Program-made: the position numbers and the translations under genes
The notes under the pieces: generated by a model
Databases searched by the model: none
What the model was told of the DNA's origin: nothing
Seen by the model: the letters and a program-made list of their open reading frames with translations, nothing else
DNA from: JACCZR01 sp035296565
GTDB lineage: Bacteria; Actinomycetota; Thermoleophilia; Solirubrobacterales; Thermoleophilaceae
DNA length: 40,083 nt
Direction of reading: 5' to 3'
NCBI GenBank assembly: GCA_035296565.1
Contig: DATHAQ010000049.1
Location: 1-40,083 of the forward strand
Shown: piece after piece, positions 14,353 to 22,484 of the stretch
How the letters are laid out: each line of letters starts with the position of its first letter
How positions within the stretch are numbered: the stretch's first letter is position 1

Positions 14353-14829
14353 GTGTGCCCCTCGTGCGCGACGCCGCACGAGCCCCACGAGCGCTTCTGC
14401 GAGCGCTGTGCGATGCCCCTCGTCCTGCCAGGCGGAGAGACGGTCGAGGAACCCCGCGACGAGCGCCACGCCCGGCTTCGCAAGATCCGCCCCGAGTTCG
14501 CCGACGGCCCGCTGGTGACGGTGGCCGGCGCCCGCCACCTGGCCGAGGCCGAGCTCATCCAGGGCCTGTTGCTGGAGGAGGGAGTGCCCAGCGTGCTCAA
14601 GCGCACCGCGGGCTTCGACGTCCCGGACTTCCTGGCCGCCGGACCGCGCGACGTGCTCGTGCCCCAGACCGGCGCGAGCTTCGCGCGCGAGCTGCTCTTG
14701 GGCACCGAGCTCGCTCCCACGCAGGGTGACCCGCCGGCGCGGCGGCCGGTGCTGCTCGCGCTCGTGGTGGGTGGGGGAGCGGCGCTGTGCGCGCTGCTGG
14801 CCTGGCTGCTAATCGAGTCCGCCGGGTAG
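14353..14829 (+). CDS. Zinc-ribbon, DUF2007-like membrane-anchored protein
   Basis: A 158-residue protein in three parts. Residues 1-22 form a zinc ribbon: CPSC and CERC. A middle domain, VTVAGARHLAEAELIQGLL with EEGVPSVLKR, resembles DUF2007, a putative signal-transducing fold. One C-terminal transmembrane helix follows (VLLALVVGGGAALCALLAWLLI), so the bulk faces the cytosol. Start GTG 14353 begins 10 nt after the mec stop. Its stop codon TAG is also the start of the -10 hexamer for the following dehydrogenase gene. Function is unknown. Confidence 0.75.
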   Translation: MCPSCATPHEPHERFCERCAMPLVLPGGETVEEPRDERHARLRKIRPEFADGPLVTVAGARHLAEAELIQGLLLEEGVPSVLKRTAGFDVPDFLAAGPRDVLVPQTGASFARELLLGTELAPTQGDPPARRPVLLALVVGGGAALCALLAWLLIESAG

Positions 14830-14832
14830 GCT
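14827..14832 (+). promoter_or_regulatory. -10 hexamer TAGGCT built on a stop codon
   Basis: TAG 14827-14829 ends the zinc-ribbon gene and also begins TAGGCT, 8 nt before ATG 14841 of the acyl-CoA dehydrogenase. Confidence 0.5.
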
Positions 14833-14840
14833 GCGGGCCG

Positions 14841-16091
14841 ATGGACTTCCGTCCCTCGGACCGCGTCGCGTCGCTGCTCGAGCGCCTGCGCACCTTCTCC
14901 GAGGAGCACGTGGTGCCCGTCGAGAATGAGCTGCTCGCCGCGCTCGACCAAGAGGTCCGGCCGGGCGTGCCCTACCCGGCCGCCCTGGTCGAGATCCGCG
15001 AGCGCGCCAAGGCCGAGGGGCTGTGGAACCTGTTCCTGCCCGACGAGGAGTACGGGCCCGGCCTGACCAACTGGGAGTACGGGATGCTGTGCGACGAGAT
15101 GGGCCGCTCGCAGGTCACGCCCATGGCCTTCAACTGCTCGGCGCCCGACACCGGCAACGCGGAGATCCTGGCCGAGCACGGCACGCCCCAGCAGCGCTCC
15201 CGCTGGCTCGACCCTCTGCTCGAGGGCACCATTCGCTCCTGCTTCTCAATGACCGAGCCCGAGACCTCGGGCTCGGATCCGACGGGGCTGGCCGCGCGCG
15301 CCGAGCTGCGCGACGGCGAGTGGGTCATCAACGGCCACAAGTGGTTCACATCGGGCTACAACGGGGCGGAGGTGGCGATCGCGATGGTGGTCACCGACCC
15401 CGACGCCGCGCCGCACAAGCGGGCGAGCATGATCTGCGTGCCGATCGACACGCCGGGCTTCCACGGCATCCGTCCGGTGTCGGTCATGGGACACGACGGC
15501 GGGCCCGGTCACTGGGAGGTCCGCTACGAGGACGTCCGGGTCCCCGAGGACAACCTGCTCGGACCGCGCGGCGCCGGCTTCCCGATCGCCCAGGACCGGC
15601 TCGGGCCCGGTCGCATCCATCACTGCATGCGCGCGATCGGCTCGGCGGAGCGGGCCTTCGAGCTCATGTGCGAGCGCGCGCAACGGCGGGAATCCTTCGG
15701 CGGCAAGCTCGCCGACAAGCAGTTCGTCCAGGACTTCGTGGCCAAGTCGCGCATGGAGATCGACTCCGCCCGGCTGATGGTGCTGCACGCCGCCTGGAAG
15801 ATGGACACCGAGGGAAAGCGCGAGGCGCGCCAGGAGATCTCGATGGTGAAGGTGATCGCCGCGCAGATGCACCAGGAAGTGGTCGACCGCGCGATGCAGG
15901 TTCACGGCGCGCTGGGCATGTCCGACGACGTGCCGCTGGCGCTGGCCTGGCGCCAGGGCCGCTGGCTTCGCATCGCCGACGGGCCCGACGAGGTGCACAA
16001 GGCGAGCATCGCCCGCCGCGAGCTGAACCGCTTCAAGCCCGAGAAGACCTCGGCGCAGGGCAACGGCGCGAATGCGAAGGTGCCCGGCTGA
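14841..16091 (+). CDS. Acyl-CoA dehydrogenase, ACAD10/11-like
   Basis: A 416-residue FAD enzyme expected to introduce a trans-2 double bond into an acyl-CoA. Typical blocks are GLWNLFLPDEEYGPGLTNWE, SCFSMTEPETSGSDPTG (FAD/substrate loop), WVINGHKWFTSG, FPIAQDRLGPGRIHHCMRAIG, and the C-terminal ADGPDEVHKASIARREL. The GRIHHCMR and ADGPDEVH motifs are those of the ACAD10/11 branch rather than the classical medium-chain enzymes, which carry YEGTxxIQ. In mammals that branch is linked to hydroxy-fatty-acid breakdown, which is only a hint here. ATG 14841 is chosen over an upstream in-frame start because the conserved helix begins right after it. The stop overlaps the next ATG (TGATG). Confidence 0.92.
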   Translation: MDFRPSDRVASLLERLRTFSEEHVVPVENELLAALDQEVRPGVPYPAALVEIRERAKAEGLWNLFLPDEEYGPGLTNWEYGMLCDEMGRSQVTPMAFNCSAPDTGNAEILAEHGTPQQRSRWLDPLLEGTIRSCFSMTEPETSGSDPTGLAARAELRDGEWVINGHKWFTSGYNGAEVAIAMVVTDPDAAPHKRASMICVPIDTPGFHGIRPVSVMGHDGGPGHWEVRYEDVRVPEDNLLGPRGAGFPIAQDRLGPGRIHHCMRAIGSAERAFELMCERAQRRESFGGKLADKQFVQDFVAKSRMEIDSARLMVLHAAWKMDTEGKREARQEISMVKVIAAQMHQEVVDRAMQVHGALGMSDDVPLALAWRQGRWLRIADGPDEVHKASIARRELNRFKPEKTSAQGNGANAKVPG

Positions 16092-17230
16092 TGGCCACCG
16101 CCACCGGGCCCGACACCGACCTCACCCCCGAGCAGCGCGACTTCGTCGACGCGCTGCGTGACTTCGCCGACCGCGAGCGGTTCGAGCTCGACGGGCAGGA
16201 CGACCACCACTCCGACGAGGCCGCGGCCAAGATGGGCGAGCTCGGCTGGTACGGGCTGACCATCGGCGAGGAGTACGGCGGCTCGGGCGGCTCCTTCCTC
16301 GACGCGACGCTGTTCCTGGAGGAGACCGCGCGCGGACAGATTCCCGTCGCCGCCTACGGCGTCACCCTGATCGTGGTCGGCGCGCTGAACCGCTTCGGAG
16401 CCGAGGAGCAGAAGCGCGAGCACTTCGCACACGTCGCACAGGGCGGCACGCTGGCCATCGCAATGTCCGAGCCCGACTCGGGCTCCGACGTGGCGTCGCT
16501 CACGACGCGCGCGCGGCTAGAGGAGGGCGAGTGGGTGATCGACGGCGCGAAGATGTGGTGCTCCTACGCCCACCGCGCCAGCCACGTGCTGATCGTCTGC
16601 CGCACGGGCGAGGGCTCCGAGCGCCACGAGGGCCTGTCCATGATCCTGGTGCCGCGCGACGCCGAGGGCTTCACGATGACCCCCATCCCGACCATGGGCG
16701 GCGAGGAGACGAACGAGCTCCACCTCGACGGCGTGCGCGTCCCCGAGGAGGCGCTGCTGGGCAACGAGGGCAACGGCTGGCTCCAGCTCATGGCGGGGTT
16801 GAACGTGGAGCGCATCATCCTCGCCGCGAGCGCGCTGGGCATCGCGCAGCGCGCGTTCGACGACGCGCTCGAGTACGTCAAGGAGCGCAAGCAGTTCGGC
16901 CGTCCGGTGGGGTCCTTCCAGGCCCTCCAGCACCGCTTCGCCGACCGGGCCACCGAGCTGGCGCAGGTCCGCCTGCTGGTCCGCTGGGTCGCGCGCATGA
17001 CCGATGAGGACCCCGATCGCATGCTGCCTCAGGAGGCCTCGATGGCCAAGCTGGCCGCCACCGAGCTGGCCAAGCGCTGCGCGCTGGACGGCGTGCAGGC
17101 TGCGGGCGGCTACGGCTACGCCTCGGAGTACCCGATGGAGGGCCACCTTCGCAGCGCGATCGTGACCACCATCTACGGCGGCACCTCGGAGATCCAGAAG
17201 AACATCATCGCCAAGACCCTGGGTCTCTAG
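16091..17230 (+). CDS. Acyl-CoA dehydrogenase with IVD/LCAD-type catalytic Glu
   Basis: A 379-residue acyl-CoA dehydrogenase. Blocks include GLTIGEEYGGSGGSFLDA, AIAMSEPDSGSDVASL, WVIDGAKMWCSYAHRA, and ERKQFGRPVGSFQALQHRFAD. The usual position in YEGTxxIQ is Gly here (IYGGTSEIQKN). A Glu is instead found at residue 240 in LNVERIILA, the place used by isovaleryl- and long-chain-type enzymes. It is translationally coupled to the preceding, more distant dehydrogenase, so the two probably act on related substrates or form a heteromeric pair. Substrate length cannot be read directly. Confidence 0.92.
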   Translation: MATATGPDTDLTPEQRDFVDALRDFADRERFELDGQDDHHSDEAAAKMGELGWYGLTIGEEYGGSGGSFLDATLFLEETARGQIPVAAYGVTLIVVGALNRFGAEEQKREHFAHVAQGGTLAIAMSEPDSGSDVASLTTRARLEEGEWVIDGAKMWCSYAHRASHVLIVCRTGEGSERHEGLSMILVPRDAEGFTMTPIPTMGGEETNELHLDGVRVPEEALLGNEGNGWLQLMAGLNVERIILAASALGIAQRAFDDALEYVKERKQFGRPVGSFQALQHRFADRATELAQVRLLVRWVARMTDEDPDRMLPQEASMAKLAATELAKRCALDGVQAAGGYGYASEYPMEGHLRSAIVTTIYGGTSEIQKNIIAKTLGL

Positions 17231-17241
17231 AGGTCGCCGGG

Positions 17242-17256
17242 GCCGCGCTGCGCGGC
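17242..17256. terminator. Hairpin between convergent genes
   Basis: GCCGCG-CTG-CGCGGC, a perfect 6-bp stem with a 3-nt loop, lies in the 49-nt gap between the dehydrogenase stop and the GGDEF/HD stop. It would serve both directions. No T-tract is present. Confidence 0.4.
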
Positions 17257-17279
17257 AACCGCACTCGGGCTGCGCCGTG

Positions 17280-19292
17280 TCACGCCCGGCCGATGCCCAG
17301 CGCCGGCCCCTCGGGGCGAAGGCCGCCGCGACGCTCGGCCGCGCGCTCGGCCAGCAGCGCGCGCCGCGTTTCCAACTCCAGCTCGGTCAGGCGCAGCTCT
17401 TCGGCGAGCTCGCGCAGTGTGTCGGCGAAGAAGGGATCCAGCCGGCGGCCCGCCTCGGCCGTCAGCCACTCGAGCGCCCCGGGCTCCGGCTTACGACCCG
17501 TCCCCAGCCGCTCGCAGAACGCGTGCGCGGCACTGAGGATGCGGGCGGGGGCGGGGATCTCCTGCCCGGCGAGCCCGTCGGGATAGCCACCGCCGTCGTA
17601 GCGCTCGTGGAGTGAGCGGACTAACCGGGCCACCGGCACGAGCGCCGGCGCGGCGGTGAGGATGCGCTCGGCGATCAGGGTCTGCTGCGCGACGAGCGGG
17701 TCGTCCTTGCTGCTCGCCGCCAGGCCGGCGGGAAGCGCCGCCCGGCCGACGTCGTGCAGCTCGGCGGCCCGGACCAGGTGGTCGAGGTCGGGCTGGCCCA
17801 GCCCCTGGCGCCTGGCGACGAGGTAGGCGAGGTCGGCCAGCTCGCGGTGGCGCGCCGAGGCGGCCGGAGAGCTCTCGTCCAGCAGCGCCTGCAGGGCGGC
17901 CCGGGTCTGCTCGGAGGGCGAACTGCGCCGGCGGTCCTTGTGCGCGTACATGCGCCGGTCGGCCAGTTGGAGCGCGAGCTCGGAGGAGCGCGCCTCATCG
18001 GGCATGCTCACGGCGCCGTTGGAGGCGGTGATCGAGAACGCCTCGCCGTGCTCGACCAGGGCGGCGGAGCCGGCCTCGACCACCGCCTCGGCCTTGAGGC
18101 GGTCGGCGGCTATGAGAACGCAGAACTCGTCGCCGCCGACGCGATAGGCCTGGTGCGGCGCGACCGCATAGCCCAGCCGCGCGGACAGCCGGGCCAGCAG
18201 GACGTCGCCTGCCGGGTGCCCGAAGGCGTCGTTGTAGGCCTTGAAGCCGTCGAGGTCGAAGAGCACGAGCGTGTGTGGGGGCCACTCACCCTCGATGCCC
18301 TCCAACTCCTGGAAGTCGCGCGCGAGCTGGCGGCGGTTGCCCAGGCCGGTGAGAGCGTCGGTGACCGCCTCGTGCTGCGCGCGGTCGAGCAGCCGGGCGT
18401 TGTCGCGGAAAGCCAGCAGCGTGCGGGCCACCAGCACGACCAGCGTCGCCGCGGCCAGGGCGACCGCGACCGGGTTCGTATCGACCCCGGCGAGCACGAG
18501 CACGCCCACCGCCACGAGCGCGAAGGCGGCCGGCCAGAACAGGCGCCGGCGGTCGGCCTGTGCGCCCGCCGCGTGCTCGAGGGAGAAGAAGGCGGCCACC
18601 CCGAGGGTCAGCGCGCTGGCCACGAACAGCGAGTCGACGGGGCTGCCGCTCTGGAAGGTGCCGTTCGCGCTCTCGACCACGAGCGCGCAGTTGCCCGCGG
18701 TGTTGAGCACGATGCCCCCAGCGATGAGGGTCCAGCCGAGGCCAGGCCGCCAGCCCGTGAGGCCGGTGACCACTACCACGAAGGCGAGGATCGCCAGGTC
18801 GGCGAGCAGGAAGAGAGCGGGAGGAGCGGCCTGGGAAGCGGAGGTCGTCTCCTCGCCGAAGAGCGGGATCGCGGCCAGGGCCGCGATCGCGAGGCCGCCG
18901 ATCAGGCCGTCGAGCAGCAGCCGTGGCTCGACCTCGCGCACGCGGCGCCGGGCCAGCAGCGCGATGGTGGTCGCGGCGACCGTGAAGCTCAGCACCAACA
19001 GCGCGCGCGTGGCCGGCGGGTACGCCGCCATCGGGTCGCTCTCCGAGACCCGGTAGACCACCTCGGCGGCCAGCCACGTCGCGACCCCCACGCTGGCGAG
19101 CGTCCATGGGACGCGCTCGCCGGGGCTGCGGGCCGCCCGCCACGCGCAACTGGCACTGGTGGCGGCGAAGAGCGCCCCGTAGAGCCAGTCCTCGATCGGC
19201 GCGCCGCCGGTGCGACCGGCGAGGGCGAAGCCCAGGTGCACGGCAACGCCCGCCGCCGCAAGGACGGCGAACGCCATCGCGGGCGCCCTCAT
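17280..19292 (-). CDS. Membrane GGDEF / degenerate HD-GYP protein
   Basis: A 670-residue protein. The first ~300 residues are hydrophobic, with about eight to ten membrane helices (for example MAFAVLAAAGVAVHLGFALA, GLIGGLAIAALAAIPLF). A GGDEF domain follows: DALTGLGNRRQLARD, LFDLDGFKAYNDAFGH, and the active motif YRVGGDEFC. The inhibitory RxxD site is not visible. The C-terminus is HD-GYP-like: AELHDVGRAALP and LHERYDGGGYPDGLAGQEIP. HD-GYP residues are partly lost: HDVGR for HDIGK, no HPxxG histidine, and no D in the AHAF segment. So diguanylate cyclase activity is plausible and phosphodiesterase activity doubtful. The start ATG 19292 overlaps the stop of the upstream SpoIIE-type gene. Confidence 0.88.
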   Translation of the reverse strand: MRAPAMAFAVLAAAGVAVHLGFALAGRTGGAPIEDWLYGALFAATSASCAWRAARSPGERVPWTLASVGVATWLAAEVVYRVSESDPMAAYPPATRALLVLSFTVAATTIALLARRRVREVEPRLLLDGLIGGLAIAALAAIPLFGEETTSASQAAPPALFLLADLAILAFVVVVTGLTGWRPGLGWTLIAGGIVLNTAGNCALVVESANGTFQSGSPVDSLFVASALTLGVAAFFSLEHAAGAQADRRRLFWPAAFALVAVGVLVLAGVDTNPVAVALAAATLVVLVARTLLAFRDNARLLDRAQHEAVTDALTGLGNRRQLARDFQELEGIEGEWPPHTLVLFDLDGFKAYNDAFGHPAGDVLLARLSARLGYAVAPHQAYRVGGDEFCVLIAADRLKAEAVVEAGSAALVEHGEAFSITASNGAVSMPDEARSSELALQLADRRMYAHKDRRRSSPSEQTRAALQALLDESSPAASARHRELADLAYLVARRQGLGQPDLDHLVRAAELHDVGRAALPAGLAASSKDDPLVAQQTLIAERILTAAPALVPVARLVRSLHERYDGGGYPDGLAGQEIPAPARILSAAHAFCERLGTGRKPEPGALEWLTAEAGRRLDPFFADTLRELAEELRLTELELETRRALLAERAAERRGGLRPEGPALGIGRA

Positions 19293-20899
19293 CAGCGCTC
19301 CTGAGGCGCGGCGATCACCAAAAGGGCCACGTCGTCGCGCAGCTCGACGGGCGGCAAGAGGGCGCGCCGCACGGCGGTCACGATCGTCTCGGCCGGCTCG
19401 CCCGCGCAGGGATGCAGCGCCTCGATGAGGCGCCCCTCTCCGAACAGCCCGCCCTCCACGCGGGCCTCGGTCACGCCGTCGGTGAACAGCACGAGCGCGT
19501 CGCCGGGCTCGAGCTCCAGCCCGACCTCCTGCGTGAGCCGGCTCGTGGAGACGCCGAGGATCGAGCCGAGGCTCTTCGGCGAGGCGATCGTGCCGTCGGC
19601 CCGCACCACCAGCGGCGGCGGGTGCCCGGCGTTCGCGACCCGAAGGCGGGCACGTCCGTGGGCGACGGACGCGCTCACCAGGACGGCGCTGCACAGGCGG
19701 TCCTCCTCCTCGGCGTCGAGGATCTCGTCCGCGAGGGCCAGAGCCCGCGGGAGCCGCCCCTGGCCGCTGGCGGCCGCCCGCAGCGTGTGGCGCATGAGCG
19801 CGCTCGAGGCCGCGGCGTCGATGCCCTTGCCCGAGACGTCGCCCAGGACCGCGACCCACGACCCGTGACCGCCGGGGAAGAGGTCGTAGAAGTCGCCACC
19901 GGCCTGCGCCCCGTCGCCCACCGGCTGGTAGTGGACCGCCACGTCGAGCCGGGGTACGTCGGGGAGCCGCCCCGGGCGCAGATTGCGCTGCAGACGCGCG
20001 GCGGTGCGCTGCTGTTCGCGGAACAGGCGGGCGTTGTCGAGGGCCAGCGCGAAGCGACCGGCCAGGCTCTCGAACAGCTCGAGGTCGGCCGGGGAGTACG
20101 CCCGGCCGGACTCTGCGCTCGCCAGTGTCATCGACCCCAGCAGCCGGCCGCGTGCGCGCAGCGGCACGATCGCCGCCGACTCGAGCTCCAGCATCGCCAG
20201 GGCGGCCAGCCGCCGCTCGTCGCCCCGCGCCTCGGCCGCGATCCACGCCGACAGCTCCTGGACCAGGCCGGCGGATTCGAGTCCCCCCAGCCCCGGCGCC
20301 GTGGCCGCGCTGGGAAAGCGGTGGGGATCCCCGGCGGCCCAGCGCTCGCGGTCGGGATCGGCATGGGCCAGCGCGCGGCGCGCCAGCCGGCCCGATCCTC
20401 GACGCAGCTCGATCGCGCACCAGTCGGCCAGGCGCGGGACAGTGAGCCGCGCCATGTTGCGCAGGGTGCCCTCCACGTCGAGCGAGCGCGACAGCTCGTC
20501 GGCTGCCTGGGCCACGAAGCGCTCACGGTCGCGCTCCCAGCGAGTTCGCGAGACGTCCTCGAAGACCAGCAGCTCCAGCGGCTCCCCGCTGCGGTCCCTC
20601 ACCGGCCGGCGCTCGGCCCTCACCCAGCGCTCTTCGCCCGCGGCGAGGCCGACCAGCTCCTCCTTGCGACCCTCGCCAGAGACGAGCCGCAGCCAGGCGT
20701 CGCGCTCCACCCTCAGCGCAGGCAGGTCTTCGAGCGGCACGTCGAGCAGCTCAGAGCGCGACGTCAGCCCGAGCATCTCGACCGCCGCGGGGTTGCAGTA
20801 CAGCGTCCGACCGGCGGAGTCGCGCACGACGAGCCCCTGAGGAAGCGCCTCGAGGACGGCATCGGACCCCAGCGAAGCCCTATCGAGTCCATCCTGCAT
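19292..20899 (-). CDS. PAS-GAF-PP2C (SpoIIE/RsbU-type) phosphatase
   Basis: A ~535-residue regulator. Residues from about 10 to 120 form a PAS domain (VLEALPQGLVVRDSAGRTLYCNPAAVEMLG). A GAF domain follows (WCAIELRR to FALALDNARLFREQQ). The SpoIIE phosphatase domain begins LQRNLRPGRLPDVPRLDVAVHYQP and holds the metal motifs GGDFYDLFP and LGDVSGKGIDAAA, then RVANAGHPPPLVV and FTDGVTEAR. Such proteins dephosphorylate anti-anti-sigma factors in stress-response switches. ATG 20899 is chosen; an in-frame GTG at 20962 overlaps the upstream gene. It is coupled to the GGDEF/HD-GYP gene, suggesting one signalling operon. No anti-sigma partner lies nearby. Confidence 0.88.
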   Translation of the reverse strand: MQDGLDRASLGSDAVLEALPQGLVVRDSAGRTLYCNPAAVEMLGLTSRSELLDVPLEDLPALRVERDAWLRLVSGEGRKEELVGLAAGEERWVRAERRPVRDRSGEPLELLVFEDVSRTRWERDRERFVAQAADELSRSLDVEGTLRNMARLTVPRLADWCAIELRRGSGRLARRALAHADPDRERWAAGDPHRFPSAATAPGLGGLESAGLVQELSAWIAAEARGDERRLAALAMLELESAAIVPLRARGRLLGSMTLASAESGRAYSPADLELFESLAGRFALALDNARLFREQQRTAARLQRNLRPGRLPDVPRLDVAVHYQPVGDGAQAGGDFYDLFPGGHGSWVAVLGDVSGKGIDAAASSALMRHTLRAAASGQGRLPRALALADEILDAEEEDRLCSAVLVSASVAHGRARLRVANAGHPPPLVVRADGTIASPKSLGSILGVSTSRLTQEVGLELEPGDALVLFTDGVTEARVEGGLFGEGRLIEALHPCAGEPAETIVTAVRRALLPPVELRDDVALLVIAAPQER

Positions 20900-20954
20900 T
20901 CTCTGCTCTACTAGGCCAATGGCACCTCCAGAGAACAGTGCACCGTGAGCGCTG

Positions 20955-21701
20955 TCAAGCACGCAGTTCGTCGAGGTAATCCCGCCAGTCGCGGCTGAGC
21001 TCGCCGAAGGGGCGGCCGAAGGCGTGCACTAGCGCGGTCTCGGGGCGCTCGGCGGGTATCGCGCGGGTCAGGGCGACGGCCGCCCTGGGCCCGGCCTCCT
21101 CGTCCAGCATGGAGAAGACCGTGCCGCCCAGGATCAGCGCGTCGCGCGGCGCGGGGGGGAATGCGGGCCGCTCGCCCTCGCGCAGCCGCCGGGCGATCGC
21201 GGGCCGAAGGTGGGGCACCTGCCCGGACAGCCAGGCGGCGGCGCCCTCGGCCAGCCAGGCCAGCCGCAGGTAGCGCCTGAAGCTGCGTGGGCGGAAGGGG
21301 GGTGGCAGGCCCGGATTGTGCGCTCCGATCACCAGGTGGGCGTACTCGTGGCGGGGCGAGAGCAATAGCGCCTCGGTCGAGCCATCGCCGCCCGAGGCCC
21401 GCGCCCGCAGTGCTCCGGGCGCGAGGACGTGAATCTCTCCCTCGGAGAACCAGCCCGCGTAGTAGCGCCGGGCCGCCGGTGCCGACAGCCGCCGGGCGAG
21501 GGGAAGCCAGGGATGGGCGAGCGCCAGCGCGACCGGCCGTGGGTGCATGACCACCGTCACCTCGCCCGGGGTGGAAGCGAACGCGCGCCCGAGCCTCGCC
21601 CGGAAGACCTCCAGGTCGTCCAGCATGCGCGCGGCGTCGTCGGACTGGGAGGAGTCGTGGCGGGCGGAGAACGACGGCGAGAAGCTCTCGACCCAGGGCA
21701 C
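20955..21701 (-). CDS. Predicted HExxH zinc metallopeptidase-like protein
   Basis: A ~248-residue soluble protein with a gluzincin-type site: HEYAHLVIG (HExxH), followed 30-40 residues later by LAWLAEGAAAWLSG, whose Glu would be the third metal ligand. This is the peptidase MA-like arrangement. The rest (EGEIHVLAPGAL before the motif, GGTVFSMLDEE and FGRPFGELSRDWRDYLDELRA after it) also fits that group. No signal peptide is visible. TAGCGT (21714-21709) lies 7 nt before GTG 21701, which I prefer over the GTG at 21710 lying inside the hexamer. The substrate is unknown. The next gene on this strand starts 55 nt downstream. Confidence 0.72.
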   Translation of the reverse strand: MPWVESFSPSFSARHDSSQSDDAARMLDDLEVFRARLGRAFASTPGEVTVVMHPRPVALALAHPWLPLARRLSAPAARRYYAGWFSEGEIHVLAPGALRARASGGDGSTEALLLSPRHEYAHLVIGAHNPGLPPPFRPRSFRRYLRLAWLAEGAAAWLSGQVPHLRPAIARRLREGERPAFPPAPRDALILGGTVFSMLDEEAGPRAAVALTRAIPAERPETALVHAFGRPFGELSRDWRDYLDELRA

Positions 21702-21753
21702 CGACGGCACGCTACCCAGCGGAGCAGCGCGGGCCGAGCGTACCGGCGTTTGG

Positions 21754-22383
21754 CTAGGCGAGCGCCGGCAAGGCGTCCGAGGCGATGGCCTCGATCTCGC
21801 CTGTGGCTCGGTCGAACTCCTCGTCGGAGAGCACGGGAGTCCCCTCGAACGGGAGCTCGCGGTGGAGCTCGATCCAGGAGCGGCAGCCCTGGTACTCGGG
21901 CAGGACCCGCACCGTCACCGGGCGCGGGATGCGGTAGGTGCGCAGCACGATCACGTGCATCGGGTGCCGGCGCTTCCAGGCCAGCCGCTTCTCGGCGTAG
22001 TCCGTGGTCCAGATGTAGTAGGGCGAAAGCGCGTCGATGCAGCGCGGATCGCTAATCAGGTAGCTCGCCGCCACCTCGGCCCACGCGCGGAGGCGCACCC
22101 GGTCGGGCTGGGAGATGCCCCCGTCCTGGGTGAGCGCCTCCACCGGCGGCTCGGCGTCAGGCCACACGCCCTCCTCCAGCGCCCGCCCCAGCTCGGGCAT
22201 GTGCGACTCGCGCACCAGGTCGTTACGTTGGTGATCGAAGGTCGGGTAGAGGAAGAAGCGGTCGTGCTCGATCTCGAAGTGCTTGTTCTCCTCGCGGATC
22301 CCCCCCTTGCGCAGGGTCAGGAGCTGCTCGCCTTCGGCCAGGGCACGCACGGTGACGGCCCACTCTTTGAGTGCGGTTGGCAT
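21754..22383 (-). CDS. DUF1802 family protein
   Basis: A 209-residue protein beginning MPTALKEWAVTVRALAEGEQ. Next come LLTLRKGGIREENKHFEIEHDRFFLYPTFDHQ, a pattern typical of DUF1802, and later the DYAEKRLAWKRRHPMHVIVLRTYRIP segment. Members are found in cyanobacteria and other bacteria; no function is established, though a nuclease link has been discussed because of the conserved KGGI and basic residues. ATG 22383 is chosen; an upstream start would overlap the methyltransferase promoter region. It is divergent from the methyltransferase gene. Confidence 0.72.
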   Translation of the reverse strand: MPTALKEWAVTVRALAEGEQLLTLRKGGIREENKHFEIEHDRFFLYPTFDHQRNDLVRESHMPELGRALEEGVWPDAEPPVEALTQDGGISQPDRVRLRAWAEVAASYLISDPRCIDALSPYYIWTTDYAEKRLAWKRRHPMHVIVLRTYRIPRPVTVRVLPEYQGCRSWIELHRELPFEGTPVLSDEEFDRATGEIEAIASDALPALA

Positions 22384-22484
22384 CAGAGGAGAAGAACCTC
22401 GTTCGCGCCCGGACAAGGCCTGCCGGCGCGGAGCGGCCATTCTTACTCAGGGGCAACTTCGTTTCAAGGCGATTTTCGACGCTT

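Noticed and set aside
20930..20958. TTGACA (minus strand 20958-20953) as a -35 for the SpoIIE-type gene
   Set aside because: At 15-18 nt downstream the sequence is TTCTCT or similar with no TANNNT, and it lies inside the end of the upstream coding region.
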